This document shows positions 1-9,264 of a stretch of DNA of 64,000 nt, piece by piece. The notes below the pieces were generated by a model. It was not told the DNA's origin. It saw nothing but the letters and a program-made list of their open reading frames with translations, and made no database searches. The stretch spans positions 3,464,001 to 3,528,000 of the forward strand of contig NZ_CP125968.1 of the NCBI RefSeq assembly GCF_030067815.1, written 5' to 3'. Each line of letters begins with the position of its first letter. The stretch's first letter is position 1. Source of the stretch: Sporosarcina thermotolerans. Lineage in GTDB: Bacteria; Bacillota; Bacilli; Bacillales_A; Planococcaceae. The position numbers and the translations under genes were made by a program.

Positions 1-143
1 TTCGTCTCAAGTCCGTTAGCCACGGCCATATACCATTGTTCTGACAGTACTGGCTGATAAAAGACAACAGCGATGATTGATGTGACCGCAGCTACTATAT
101 ATAAAATCCCTATTATCAATCCATTCATTCTATCCTGTGTCAG
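1..143 (-). CDS. N-terminus of membrane protein, DUF4386-like (partial)
   Basis: Runs off the left edge. The reading frame gives a hydrophobic segment (IIGILYIVAAVTSIIAVVF) typical of the first membrane helix of DUF4386-type proteins. A strong Shine-Dalgarno (GAGGAGG at about 150-157, read on the minus strand) precedes the frame. The nearest ATG (126-128) is about 20 bases from it, so a non-ATG start near 143 is possible. Family assignment rests on about 40 residues only. Confidence 0.45.
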   Translation of the reverse strand, partial: MTQDRMNGLIIGILYIVAAVTSIIAVVFYQPVLSEQWYMAVANGLET

Positions 144-181
144 TATCTTAACCTCCTCTTATTTGGTGCCGGTACAGCAAG

Positions 182-698
182 CTATTGCCTCACATCTAAT
201 AGGTTTTTAATCTCTTTTACTTGTTCAATATGTCGCTGTTCATGCAAATAGATCTGTTCAATCCATTGATCAAGGGGCAAATCACCTAAAGCAGGATGTT
301 TAACTGATTTCTCCTTCAAAATGGATTGGTCTTCGATTCCATTAAGGAATATCATTAATTTCTTTCTCGATTCGTTTAACAAATCAATGATTTCTTGAAC
401 TTCAAATGGCTCTATTCCTGGTTCAACAATTTGGGGAGCTTTTATTTTCCTCGTTCTGTCCAAAATGAAAAGCTCGATTTTCTTGCGTTCTTTCGAAGAA
501 TTATCCTCCCCTTTTAATCCCCATGCAATAGCCTTTATAGTCGACTGTTCTACAAGCACTAAATGATGACAAACTTGTGAGATACTCCAACAATTCATAT
601 CAGGCTTACTATTAAATTGAGCATCGGTTAAGAATGCAATTTCCATTTCGAGGTTACTTCTCGTTTCATGCAAATGTTCAAAATACCGACTTATCCAT
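182..698 (-). pseudogene. DinB family protein, frameshifted near the 5' end
   Basis: The long frame (182-673) encodes a DinB/YfiT-type four-helix protein: a conserved WSISQVCHHLVLVE helix and a C-terminal EQIYLHEQRHIEQVKEI helix supply the His residues that bind metal in this family. The open frame starts only at a TTG. Upstream, ATG at 696-698 with a good ribosome site (AAGGGAG) begins MDKSVF and then goes out of frame at the four-base A run 680-683. Removing one base gives MDKSVFEHLHETRSN, a normal DinB start. I therefore place the start at 698 and read the frameshift as a homopolymer indel. Members are metal-dependent enzymes, often thiol transferases; the substrate is unknown. Confidence 0.75.
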
Positions 699-805
699 TA
701 GGTTTCTCCCTTTCTGAGACACTGCTTTTGTAGATTTCTTTTCTATATATGTTCTCTATGATGAATGTATTCTCCGAGGAGACCCGTTTGATTTAAAGGA
801 GATAA

Positions 806-845
806 ATAAAACACCCCAAAAGTTTTTAACTTTTAGAGTGCTCAC
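806..845. repeat. remnant resembling the terminal region of the IS3 element
   Basis: The stretch with acaccccaaaag...aacttttagagtg resembles the right end of the IS3-family element at 55220-55266 (acaccccgaaag...taacttttggggtg). It has no transposase next to it, so it may be a solo end left by excision or recombination. Similarity was judged by eye. Confidence 0.35.
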
Positions 846-874
846 GGATCCGTTCACAGAAATATCATTATTTA

Positions 875-921
875 TATGTAGTAAATTAACTGAATTCAAC
901 CACGCACAGGTACCTTTACAA
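875..921. repeat. family A repeat, right-end copy
   Basis: A ~47-bp copy of the TGTAGTGAATTAACTGAATTCA...GCACAGGTACCTTTACAA type. It is the right-hand third of the full-length element at 5565-5733. It abuts the stop of the zinc-ribbon gene. Confidence 0.7.
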
Positions 922-922
922 C

Positions 923-2818
923 TCAGTAATAATCCCCCAAATCCACACTATCGTCGACCGATTCCGCATGTAAAATGGAATAGTATTCAGAATCTGAGTC
1001 AATATATCGAACTATCCCTGTTGAATATTCACCAATTTCTTTGAACTGATTGTATTGTTGATGAACAATGTTTTGGAAAATCTCTTCCTGCACATCTTCA
1101 TCCCCCAAGGCGGTAATCAATGCGATATTTGCAGCCATACCTATTTCCACTTCAACAAACGACTCTTCCATATCCCCGCTGGATTTTCCATTTTCTGAAC
1201 GAACACCAATCCACCTTATTTCTTTATTGGGATTTAGTGTACCAATGAGCTGAATTCCTTTGTAAAGTTTGGTAAAGAAATATCCGTCTTGAAGTACCGT
1301 AAAGTCAAGTTCATCAATGGTATTTTCATTACTTAAAGCTGCCAACGTTTCATTATAGGATTGTACAAATAAATGACTGAATCCATCGAGATCTATATTT
1401 AAGGATGGAATGAATTCCTCGGTTAACTCCGTCTCCTCGACATACACTAATGCACTCCGTAAGAAGACTTCAAATCCGCCTTCGTGTTTATAAATACCAA
1501 TTACTTGATCTGAAGTTGCAAATTCAACGCCATCTTGAGTCCTTGTAAAATTAGGCCCAAGCATATTTATTAATTGTTCCACAATCATTTCATCAAGAAA
1601 GTCTACGTGTATAGCATCTAACAAAAAGTCCCTTTCGCCGTCATAATACGCTGTCATAGTCACATTTCCATCCAAATACCATGTATCCGTATTGTAGCCT
1701 TCATCGTCCGGATCTCCCAAAATTGATACGATGTCATCTTCCATCCCCAACGTTATCCCGTTTATATAGAACTGGTCATTACGTCGTTCGACATTTATAT
1801 CAAGCGCAACTTCATCCAAATAGATAACTGATTCAACTTCACTTTCCGCAAATTTCCATACTCCATTATCAAACTTAAACGTATGAACAATCGTTGTTTC
1901 ATTGTCACGGTAAGCTGACCCTTCAACCACTCTACTAATTTGGCGTAAACTTAGGATTACCTCATCCTGTTTGATGAAGATAAATTTCGGATCATACCAC
2001 TCATATTCCAAGTCGTATTCTGTAAACAACATCTCTACTAAATTTCGTGTTTCTTCATATATTTCATTTGCGTCATCCATATAGATCATAGTCATGTACA
2101 TTTCCAGATCCTCTTCTTCAAGGGCTTGAAAATTAAGGGCGATTAAGTCCAGTATCGACTGTTTAATTGTTTCCTCGGACTGCACCCCTTCGACATCGGA
2201 TATAGGAGTGATTGCAACGATTTCCTCGCGATCTATTATGTATTCCGTGAGGATGGTGCTGATAATCGCGTAAGAAATGACCACCGCAATGACTATCCAT
2301 ATTCCCTTTTGGCTTGTTCCACCCCTTTGTTTGATACGATCCATAACATTTCCATGTTTATTCGAATCAAGAATCCGCTTGATTTCGCTTTGAGCATAGT
2401 TTTTATACAAAAGGTTCCCACTTATTCCAAAGGCAACCCCCATTGCAATACCCAGTGAACTGTCGATTCTCAAACTATCAAAACCAAGGAAGGCCACGAT
2501 TACATCAATTAACAGAAACGCTCCAAACAATAAGAACACTGTTTTATACATTTTCCGATAGCCAAGCCAGAATGGTGGAAAAAGAGCAGCCGGCCAATTC
2601 CAAGAACGCATCTTGCCTGATTTCCATTTACCCAAATAGAAGTCACTCTTTCCACCTCCAACGAAACCTGCCAATAATTCCTCTTCATTGTAATTGGTAT
2701 GATTGTTTATCTCTTTAGCCGAGGATAAATCACCACTTTTCTCTTCCAATGAATTACCACACGCCCCACAAAAATTATCAGTTTCTTTAACTCCACTGCC
2801 ACACTGTTTGCAATACAT
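923..2818 (-). CDS. zinc-ribbon membrane protein with extracytoplasmic domains
   Basis: 631 residues. An N-terminal zinc ribbon (CKQCG...CGACG, residues 3-20) is followed by a WPAALFPPFWLGYRKMY block with hydrophobic helices (residues about 73-140) of the DUF2628 type. Another membrane helix (about 173-195) leads to a large external part. That part contains an NTF2-like domain (about 215-335), a segment with ITLGMEDDIVSILGDPD that resembles SmpA/DUF4309 repeats, and a third unassigned domain. The start ATG has a GGGGTGA ribosome site. Related proteins are envelope-stress or sensing proteins of unknown ligand. The gene stands alone; a family A repeat sits directly at its 3' end. Confidence 0.75.
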   Translation of the reverse strand: MYCKQCGSGVKETDNFCGACGNSLEEKSGDLSSAKEINNHTNYNEEELLAGFVGGGKSDFYLGKWKSGKMRSWNWPAALFPPFWLGYRKMYKTVFLLFGAFLLIDVIVAFLGFDSLRIDSSLGIAMGVAFGISGNLLYKNYAQSEIKRILDSNKHGNVMDRIKQRGGTSQKGIWIVIAVVISYAIISTILTEYIIDREEIVAITPISDVEGVQSEETIKQSILDLIALNFQALEEEDLEMYMTMIYMDDANEIYEETRNLVEMLFTEYDLEYEWYDPKFIFIKQDEVILSLRQISRVVEGSAYRDNETTIVHTFKFDNGVWKFAESEVESVIYLDEVALDINVERRNDQFYINGITLGMEDDIVSILGDPDDEGYNTDTWYLDGNVTMTAYYDGERDFLLDAIHVDFLDEMIVEQLINMLGPNFTRTQDGVEFATSDQVIGIYKHEGGFEVFLRSALVYVEETELTEEFIPSLNIDLDGFSHLFVQSYNETLAALSNENTIDELDFTVLQDGYFFTKLYKGIQLIGTLNPNKEIRWIGVRSENGKSSGDMEESFVEVEIGMAANIALITALGDEDVQEEIFQNIVHQQYNQFKEIGEYSTGIVRYIDSDSEYYSILHAESVDDSVDLGDYY

Positions 2819-2957
2819 TCAGTCACCCCACAGGATTATTCGTCACTAAAGTACCAACTTTTCCAATATAGTCATATGAATAATATACTATAGAAGCATC
2901 TGATATAAAATGACTACTTTTTATTACTTGGGTAATACCTGTGAACAGTGAACATAC

Positions 2958-2990
2958 AAAAAAAAGGAAAAGAGCTCAGATGCTCTTTCC
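2958..2990 (-). terminator. rho-independent terminator of the FMN reductase gene
   Basis: On the minus strand GGAAAGAGC-loop-GCTCTTTTCC is followed by eight T. It lies just downstream of the stop at 3003. Confidence 0.85.
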
Positions 2991-3002
2991 CTCTTAGAAA
3001 AC

Positions 3003-3563
3003 TTACTCCCGAATCGTCTTCAACGCTGTCGACCAAGCAACAACTTCATTCAACATCGTTTGAACAGTTTCTTCATGGAACGGTGCTGGGTTAAACGTTC
3101 TCATTTCTTCAAAATCAGTAAACAGACTTAATGCGGGATGCGTCCCTACCGTAGCGACTTTCGGTACTGTTAAAATCAGTCGTAAATTATTTGCTGCTGA
3201 GACTCCGAGAGTTGAACCATAACTTACAATACCTGCCGCTTTATTATTCCACTCAATATATAGGTAGTCGATCGCATCTTTCAACCCGGAAGTAATTGAT
3301 TTGTTATATTCAGGAGTGACAAATACAAACCCGTCAAGCTCACTGATTTTTTCTGACCAAACTCTTGCTTCGGGCGCTTGATAATCCTGTGACATAATTG
3401 CTGGAATCGGTTCATTGAATTTTGGTAAGTTGTAATCCTTAATATCCACCAACTCAAATTCAACGTCCGTTCTTCGATCTGCAATAGATTTCACCCATTC
3501 TGCAACTTGTAAATTCACCCGTGAATCACGAGTACTTCCTGTAATAATACCGATTTTAACCAT
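3003..3563 (-). CDS. NADPH-dependent FMN reductase / azoreductase family
   Basis: 186 residues with a flavodoxin-like fold. The N-terminal GSTRDSR loop binds the FMN phosphate, and TPEYNKSITSGLKDAIDYLY is the conserved flavin-binding block. Such enzymes reduce FMN, quinones or azo compounds in the cytoplasm. A longer open frame exists, but the ATG at 3563 follows GGGAGGAATGGGAA and matches the usual family start (MVKIGIITGSTR). Monocistronic, with its own terminator. The physiological substrate is unknown; proximity to an MhqR-type operator two genes away may hint at a role in quinone defence. Confidence 0.85.
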   Translation of the reverse strand: MVKIGIITGSTRDSRVNLQVAEWVKSIADRRTDVEFELVDIKDYNLPKFNEPIPAIMSQDYQAPEARVWSEKISELDGFVFVTPEYNKSITSGLKDAIDYLYIEWNNKAAGIVSYGSTLGVSAANNLRLILTVPKVATVGTHPALSLFTDFEEMRTFNPAPFHEETVQTMLNEVVAWSTALKTIRE

Positions 3564-3734
3564 TTCCCATTCCTCCCAATGATGTCTACTTTGATTTTTG
3601 CAAACTTGTTTGATTTGCTTTACAACTAAATTGTAGACCATGATTGACAGAGGAAAAACCAATAGAAAATTGATTTCGTTGCTTATACAACAGATTGAGG
3701 AAACTGTTTAAAAAGTAGTGGGGTAAATAAAATG

Positions 3735-3770
3735 CATAAAAATAAGGTCGGCTATGAAAAGCACCGACCT
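3735..3770 (-). terminator. terminator downstream of the SDR pair
   Basis: AGGTCGG and CCGACCT pair on the minus strand around a loop, followed by a T-rich stretch. It lies about 90 bases past the SDR stop at 3858. Confidence 0.6.
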
Positions 3771-3794
3771 CACAAATGATCTATTCTAATTTAT

Positions 3795-3842
3795 AATTGT
3801 AGCGAGTTAACTGTATTCAACCACACACAGGTACCTTTACAA
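3795..3842. repeat. family A repeat, right-end copy
   Basis: AATTGTAGCGAGTTAACTG...CACAGGTACCTTTACAA, the same right-end third as at 875. It sits between the SDR gene and its terminator. Confidence 0.7.
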
Positions 3843-3857
3843 TCCCCTGCACCCTAA

Positions 3858-4595
3858 TTACTGCGCAGTATACCCACCATCAACAGTAAGTACGTTCCCT
3901 GTCATGAATGAAGAATCATCCGAAGCCATGAACAATACTGCTTTTGCCATCTCTTCAGCTTGTCCAAGACGTTGCATTGGTGTCATAGATTTTAAAACAT
4001 CTTTGCTTTCTTCAGGAATGATAGGTGTGTCAATGAAACCAGGAGCCAATGCATTTACACGAATATTTTTCGTTGCATATTCCAATGCAAGTGAGCGCGT
4101 CAAGTTAATAACGCCACCTTTTGCAGCATTGTATGCAGCTGAGCCTGGTGATCCTACCCAACCATACATTGAAGCAGTGTTTACAATCGTTCCGCCACCC
4201 GATTTCAACATTTCACGGAGTGCTTCACGTGCGACTAAAAATACGCCGTCTAAGTCGACATTGACTGTATTGCGCCATTCAGAGTACTCCAATGTTTCAG
4301 TTGGATGAACGCGGCCGATACCTGCGTTGTTAAAGACGACATCGACTTTTCCGAACGCTTTGACGGCTTCTTTGAAGACGTTTTGTACATCTTCTTCACT
4401 TGTAATATTTGCTTTTACAAACAAAGCTTCCGCATTTTGTCCTTTTAGTTCCGCTTCAAAAGCTTTCCCTTTTTCTTCATTCAAGTCGACAAGTACAACT
4501 TTCGCGCCTTCTTTAACGAAAAGTTCAGCTGTCGCTGCACCAATTCCTGATGCCCCGCCTGTGATGACTGCTACTTTATCTTGTAGTTTTCCCAT
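3858..4595 (-). CDS. SDR family oxidoreductase
   Basis: 245 residues, a complete classical short-chain dehydrogenase. It has the TGGASGIG nucleotide-binding motif (residues 12-19), NNAGIG (about 90-95), catalytic Ser near NTASMYG, YNAAK (Tyr/Lys pair), and a C-terminal MTGNVLTVDGGY. An aspartate after the second beta strand (VDLNEEKG) favours NAD(H). It lies 25 bases downstream of a second SDR gene on the same strand, so both are probably co-transcribed from the promoter at 5395-5451. Substrate not predictable. Confidence 0.85.
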   Translation of the reverse strand: MGKLQDKVAVITGGASGIGAATAELFVKEGAKVVLVDLNEEKGKAFEAELKGQNAEALFVKANITSEEDVQNVFKEAVKAFGKVDVVFNNAGIGRVHPTETLEYSEWRNTVNVDLDGVFLVAREALREMLKSGGGTIVNTASMYGWVGSPGSAAYNAAKGGVINLTRSLALEYATKNIRVNALAPGFIDTPIIPEESKDVLKSMTPMQRLGQAEEMAKAVLFMASDDSSFMTGNVLTVDGGYTAQ

Positions 4596-4620
4596 GATGA
4601 CTACTTCCTCTCTTTTTGTA

Positions 4621-5360
4621 TTAAAGATCTGAAATCATACCGCCATCTACAACGAACTGAGAACCTGTCGAATAGCTGGAGTCATCTGATGCCAGGTAAA
4701 TGACAAGGTTTGAAACTTCCTCTGTTTTTGCACGACGACGTAAAGGAATGTCTTGTTCAAGTTTTTTAATGAACTCTGCGACATCACCTTGTTCAGCCAT
4801 TGGAGATTCAATTACACCCGGATGAACTGAGTTCACACGAATATTATATTGGCCAAGTTCTGCAGCAGCACCTTTTGTCATTCCCGTAACAGCATGTTTT
4901 GATGCACTGTAAGCAATTGCAGTTGGAGCACTGACTAATCCATCTACAGATGAAATGTTTACAATGGAACCAACGCCAGCTCTCTTCATTGATGGTAGAA
5001 CGGTCTTCATACCAAAGAATACCCCAAGCTCATCAATTTCAAATGTTAAACGGAAATCTTTTTCCGTCAATTCCTCTAAAGGTTTAAATATACCAATACC
5101 CGCATTATTCACTAATACTGTTATGTCTCCAAAAGCCTCTTCTGTTTTGTTCACGACTTCTTTCCAGTTGTCTTCTTTGGAAACATCTAATTTCAATGCG
5201 ATTGCATTCTCTCCAAGTTCATCAGCCAATTGTTGAGCTGCCTCTAAGTTAATATCTGTAATAGCTACTTCGCACCTTCTTCAACGAATTTCCGTGCATG
5301 CATTGCACCCATTCCTTGAGCTGCACCAGTAATAATGGCTACTTTGTCTTGTAATTTCAT
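4621..5360 (-). pseudogene. SDR family oxidoreductase, single-base frameshift
   Basis: Start ATG at 5358-5360 after a GGGAGG ribosome site gives MKLQDKVAIITGAAQGMGAMHARKF. It then hits a stop near 5268 where GAAGTAGCT should read GAAGGTAGCT. Restoring the missing G joins it to the long frame (NNAGIG, SSVDGL, YSASK, FVVDGGM). The repaired protein is about 246 residues, a classical SDR like its neighbour. First gene behind the MhqR-type operator, so probably induced by quinone-like electrophiles (inference). Confidence 0.8.
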
Positions 5361-5394
5361 ACGACATTGCCTCCCTATTATTTTAACTTAAGAC

Positions 5395-5451
5395 ATCTCG
5401 AATTCGAGATACCTTTAAATAAAGTATACCCCTATAACAATTTCAAGTCAA
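5395..5451 (-). promoter_or_regulatory. sigma-A promoter with MhqR-type operator
   Basis: On the minus strand TTGACT (5446-5451), a 17-base spacer and TATACT (5423-5428) form a near-consensus promoter. Just downstream lies the perfect 16-bp palindrome ATCTCGAATTCGAGAT (5395-5410). To my knowledge this matches the MhqR operator of Bacillus subtilis (ATCTcgaAtTCgAgAT), which represses quinone- and electrophile-responsive genes. The position over the transcription start fits repression of the SDR pair. Confidence 0.75.
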
Positions 5452-5564
5452 ACTAAAGAACTCGGAATAGTAGAGGTTGATGGGGTCCAAGAAGTGAAAT
5501 GCAACACAGATAAGAACCACCTCCTTTATTATGCGCTTCAATCGGGATATCAAACTTCAATTTT
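5452..5564. other. intergenic, possible degenerate coding fragment
   Basis: The plus strand reads roughly IVEVDGVQEVKCN, which recalls the C-terminal half of a heavy-metal-associated domain, but no start or metal site is present. The 3' part (caatcgggatatca) recurs at 7329, so repeat or duplication debris is likely. Confidence 0.2.
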
Positions 5565-5733
5565 GAAGGTACCTGTGCAAATTATGAAGGTACCTGTGCA
5601 AGAAACATTCATGATTATTCAACCAATTTGAATATAAATACATCATTATAAAACAAACCTCAACTCTACAAATTTATATTTATGTAATTGTAGTGAATAA
5701 ACTGAATCCAACCTTGCACAGGTACCTTTACAA
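5565..5733. mobile_element. family A element, full-length MITE-like copy
   Basis: About 169 bp bounded by GAAGGTACCTGTGCA on the left and TGCACAGGTACCTTTACAA on the right, an inverted repeat of about 14 bp. The left end is doubled with a 21-bp offset (5565 and 5586). The interior is AT-rich and non-coding. A second copy at 17424-17599 shares the ends, the doubled left end and much of the interior (AACATTCATGA, CAATTTGAATATA, AATTGTAGTGA). This is the structure of a MITE or REP-like element. Confidence 0.65.
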
Positions 5734-5756
5734 TGGGCTCCTTACAACCCAAAACA

Positions 5757-5784
5757 AAGACCAGCTATCACACACGCTGGCCTT
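5757..5784 (-). terminator. terminator of the 5861-7243 gene
   Basis: AAGGCCAGC and GCTGGTCTT pair on the minus strand, followed by TGTTTTG. It lies downstream of the repaired stop at 5861. Confidence 0.6.
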
Positions 5785-5808
5785 ACAATATTTCCACCTA
5801 CTATTATA

Positions 5809-5834
5809 CAATTGTAGTGAATATACTGAATCTC
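5809..5834. repeat. family A repeat, fragment
   Basis: Only the ATTGTAGTGAATATACTGAAT segment is present; the GGTACC end is missing. Confidence 0.5.
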
Positions 5835-5860
5835 ATTTAGGGACAGTCTCTTAGGCTTTA

Positions 5861-7243
5861 TCAATTCGAAAACTTTTTTGTTGTTGCCAAAGACCATTTA
5901 GGGTCATTTATGAACAGTTGAACCGTTTCCTGAATAGATTTGTATTCATGTTGTTTCCATTGGTTTGTAAAGCGCTCTTCCCAAACTTTTGGATCAGCAT
6001 TTATAAACTCATTTATTGCCAAAAGTGGATAAAAATCTTTTAGTGTTTGACAGTATTTCTGAGCATGGTGAACGAAACGGGAGAGAACTACGCTTGCATA
6101 CGGATAATCATCGATTCCTGGGGAGCATCTTCATTGAGCAGTGCTTGGATGATTAGACCCGCTCCATCATATAGTTCTTTTGAAATTGTTTCTTCGTATA
6201 GGGCTACGTCCAATTCACCTTTTACGGCACATGTATAAGCTAAATATTCGTTTCCAATGTTATTCTCACAGCCTTTTGTGAGTAGCCAATGTTTAATCTC
6301 TGGCGTTGTCGCGTCCAGTTGTTCAACCGCGTTGATTTTCCCCCATCCACGAACTGACTGTGCAAGTTGCCAAATTTGATCATTTGCCCGAATTGTACCA
6401 TTTTTCATGGCGAATATGACATATGACGTGAATTCCTCATGCAAACCTAATGTATATAAGAGCTCTTTATATTTTTCACAATTAGTACAACCAAGTATTG
6501 TGATTGCGAATTTCACAACCTCTCTATGTGCCGCATGATTAAGAAGCCAAATTGCCTCTTCCTGTACAAGGTTTTCGTCCAATTGAGCTTGCCTGAATTG
6601 AACAATAAATTCGTCGCCATAGCTCGCGATAGTGTCAAAGATAATTTTTTCGTATGTCGCTTTCCGCGTTTTGATCGTTGGATTTGATAATTGTTCTTCA
6701 AAAAGTTTCAGCAGTTTTTTCACGTAAAATGGGGTGGGTATGCCATCCGCGAAGTTATCGGCCAAACCTGCAGCCAATCGCGGTTGATTTTCATCATATA
6801 AGTATTCTTCATCCGGTAAACGTTCATCGATTATTTTATTATGCTCTTGAACTTGTTGCTGAATAAAGGGAACAATCTTTTCTTTATGATCCCATGGAAG
6901 AAATTCCAGCTTCAATGAGTCATCTAAGATCTTTTTGTTGTCGATTTTTACAATACAATTTAGCTGTACGTACCCACCAAGTTTAACGGAAACCTTATGC
7001 TTTTTTCCATCTTTCATTTCAAGTGTTCCCGATAATTTAGAATACGGAATAATATGGAGAGTATTGACTTTCGTTTATTCCGAGCCACTATCATCCCGTC
7101 AATGATCAGCAGCTCTTCTTTCATCTCGTTTCTAATTTCAATACGATGCCCTTTATAATCAAACTCCCACGATTTTCGTACTCTTTTTCTACATCTTTCA
7201 TCACGTTGCGCATTTCACGCTTAATTTCATCTTTAAATCCCAT
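5861..7243 (-). pseudogene. "limonene hydroxylase"-type protein of unknown function, three frameshifts
   Basis: ATG at 7243 with a strong AAGGAGGA site begins MGFKDEIKREMRNVMKDVEKEYENR. Three one-base shifts then break the frame: near 7171, near 7074 (AAA where AAAA is expected) and near 6115 (AA where AAA is expected). Repaired, it runs through WEFDYKGHRIEIRNEM, HIIPYSKLSGTLEMKDG and KHKVSVKLGGYVQLNC to a C-terminus at 5861. Bacillus homologues carry the legacy name limonene hydroxylase, which has weak experimental support as far as I recall. No cofactor motif is seen. The later part is rich in helical, HEAT-like segments. Function unknown. Confidence 0.6.
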
Positions 7244-7387
7244 GAAGTCCTCCTTAACTTTGGATGAATACTCACTCTCTTTTCTTTACTTCCCACTTAT
7301 TTATAATAGAGCTTTTTATAATTCTTGCAATCGGGATATCAATCTTCAATCATGCATATTATTACTATTCATAAGGAGGTGCCTTTA

Positions 7388-7651
7388 ATGAAGCAAATGA
7401 AATTTATGTATAAACATTACTTGTCCGAGCCTTTGTGGTTTAAAATCCTTACCTTAACTACTTTGCTTATTTCGATTATATTTAGCAGTTTTAACAATGG
7501 TTATTATCAATCCTGTGCCAAATTAGCCGCCGCAATCTTTTTTTGTACGTATGGATTCAAATTTCGGAATAACACAAAGGTTTCCGTCCTCTTCTTTGCT
7601 CTAATGATCTTATGTATTTATCTATCTTGGAATAGTTTGAAGCTCGCATGA
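7388..7651 (+). CDS. small membrane protein
   Basis: 87 residues. The ATG at 7388 follows ATAAGGAGGTGCCTTTA, better than the earlier in-frame starts. Three hydrophobic stretches (residues about 16-34, 40-58, 63-82) suggest three membrane helices with a short charged N-terminus (MKQMKFMYKHY). Not recognised. Monocistronic between a minus-strand gene and a family A repeat. Confidence 0.6.
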   Translation: MKQMKFMYKHYLSEPLWFKILTLTTLLISIIFSSFNNGYYQSCAKLAAAIFFCTYGFKFRNNTKVSVLFFALMILCIYLSWNSLKLA

Positions 7652-7674
7652 CTCTAAGAGAAAACAAATACATC

Positions 7675-7728
7675 TGTAGTGAATTAACTGAATACCCCTT
7701 GCCCAGGTACCTTTCATAGGTACCTTTA
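7675..7728. repeat. family A repeat, right-end copy with doubled end
   Basis: CTGTAGTGAATTAACTGAAT...CCCAGGTACCTTTCATAGGTACCTTTACTT. The GGTACCTTT end occurs twice. Confidence 0.65.
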
Positions 7729-7851
7729 CTTGTTTATATAGTTAATTAGAATTAAAAATAACTATTGACAAATATGTGAATATACCCAGTCTATTTTTTC
7801 AGAATTCAAACAGGTATACTATTACTGAACAATTTGGAAGGAGCTGGATTC

Positions 7852-9249
7852 ATGAAATTTTGTAAAAACTGTGGAAAGGAAATGAGTAATGAAGTTGTTT
7901 TTTGTACGAGCTGTGGACAGGGATTTGAAAATGAAGTTAGTACTCCTAATACTGTAGAACTACCCAAAGCAGTTACAAATCCACCATCGCCGCCAACTTC
8001 AAGAAAGCCAATGAGCAAAATGCAAAAGGCTCTCATCTTCATTATTGCCATTATCATTTTTGCATGCATTGTTGCTAACATAGTTTTAACAAACGTGTAT
8101 GATCCTATTAAAAAAATTGAGGCAATGAATATTGCCTATAATAACAAGGATAAAGACACGTTCTTTAATGCATTTCATTTTAAAGAAGGAACGGTTGCAA
8201 ATCCGCAAAATTTCTACGCTACGGTCAGTGAGTATGGGTGGATAAATCTACGTAATGACCTAACTAATGAAATCGAGAAAATTAAACGAAAAGAACATAC
8301 AGATATCATTTATAACGATGGTGAATTTATCAATGTACAAAAGAAACCTGTTTTGTTGGGATTATACAATGACATCGAATTTACAATCATTCCTGTCGAG
8401 GTTAGTGTGTGGGCACCATATGAGAATATGAAATTTAATTTCGGCGGCAAGGAAGTAATTAGTAAAGCGAATGAGGAACAGATAATTATTGGGAATTTCA
8501 TCCCAGGAACTTACGAATGGTCTTATGAATATGACGAGGGGATTATGCCATTGTCCGGAAAAGGGGCTTATTCACTACATAATTATTGGGACAATACAGA
8601 AATGGTTGATGTTGACTGGGATTTTAGGTACATAACATTGGAATCTGATTTGGAAGATGCAATTGTCTATGTTGGTGGTAAATCAACAGGCAAAAAGGTA
8701 AGTGAGTTATATTCCCTTTACCCGGCACAACTGAATCCAACTGTTGAGGTTTTCGCAGTGGCAAAGGATAAAGACGGCAATGAAGTGAAGTCAGATATTC
8801 TTACATTGGATAGTACCTATGTTTATTTACCTTTTGAACATTACCAAAGAGAACAAAGAATTGCCGAAAGGGAATGGGAAATTCAAGATCTATACAAAAG
8901 TTTCCGATCCGATTATTCAACTGCTATTTACTATACTAATTTCAGTTATATAGAAGACTATTTCATAGATGGAAGTAAAATAAAACAGGACTATGCAAAG
9001 TTTGTAACAGATCATGATGATATTGAAGGATACTACTATTATGAGTTCATTCTAAATGACATCACGGATATAAAAGTAATCTCAGAAACAGAATTCGAGC
9101 TTTATACTTTCGAGACATTTAATTTCCAGACGGATAACGAGAGTCTATATTATGAACGAAAAAAGAAATATGTCTTCTCTTATATAGATGACAAGTTTTA
9201 TATCACCGAGATAACAGATTTGGATACAAAAAAGACTAAAAATGAATAG
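7852..9249 (+). CDS. YvbJ/TcaA-like zinc-ribbon membrane protein
   Basis: 465 residues. The start at 7852 has a GGAAGGAG site 8 bases upstream and the usual MKFCKNCGKEM beginning. A zinc ribbon (CKNCG...CTSCG) is followed by a Pro-rich linker, one membrane helix (about residues 60-85) and a long external part. The external part has TcaA-type repeats (first around VYDPIKKIEAMNIAYNNKDKD, then KFNFGGKEV... and DLEDAIVYVGGKSTGKKVSE) and a C-terminal NTF2-like domain. In staphylococci TcaA affects glycopeptide susceptibility and cell-envelope stress; here the role is inferred. Followed by a second zinc-ribbon gene 15 bases downstream, so the two are probably one operon ending at 10022-10053. Confidence 0.8.
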   Translation: MKFCKNCGKEMSNEVVFCTSCGQGFENEVSTPNTVELPKAVTNPPSPPTSRKPMSKMQKALIFIIAIIIFACIVANIVLTNVYDPIKKIEAMNIAYNNKDKDTFFNAFHFKEGTVANPQNFYATVSEYGWINLRNDLTNEIEKIKRKEHTDIIYNDGEFINVQKKPVLLGLYNDIEFTIIPVEVSVWAPYENMKFNFGGKEVISKANEEQIIIGNFIPGTYEWSYEYDEGIMPLSGKGAYSLHNYWDNTEMVDVDWDFRYITLESDLEDAIVYVGGKSTGKKVSELYSLYPAQLNPTVEVFAVAKDKDGNEVKSDILTLDSTYVYLPFEHYQREQRIAEREWEIQDLYKSFRSDYSTAIYYTNFSYIEDYFIDGSKIKQDYAKFVTDHDDIEGYYYYEFILNDITDIKVISETEFELYTFETFNFQTDNESLYYERKKKYVFSYIDDKFYITEITDLDTKKTKNE

Positions 9250-9264
9250 TAAGGAGTGTTGGAA

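Noticed and set aside
3904-4632. Plus-strand reading frames opposite the SDR gene
   Set aside because: The SDR has all catalytic motifs; the antisense frames have none.
7765-7821. sigma-A promoter TTGACA/TATACT for the TcaA-like gene
   Set aside because: The two hexamers are over 45 bases apart; with 17-19 base spacing only a weak TCTATT is available, so I did not list it.
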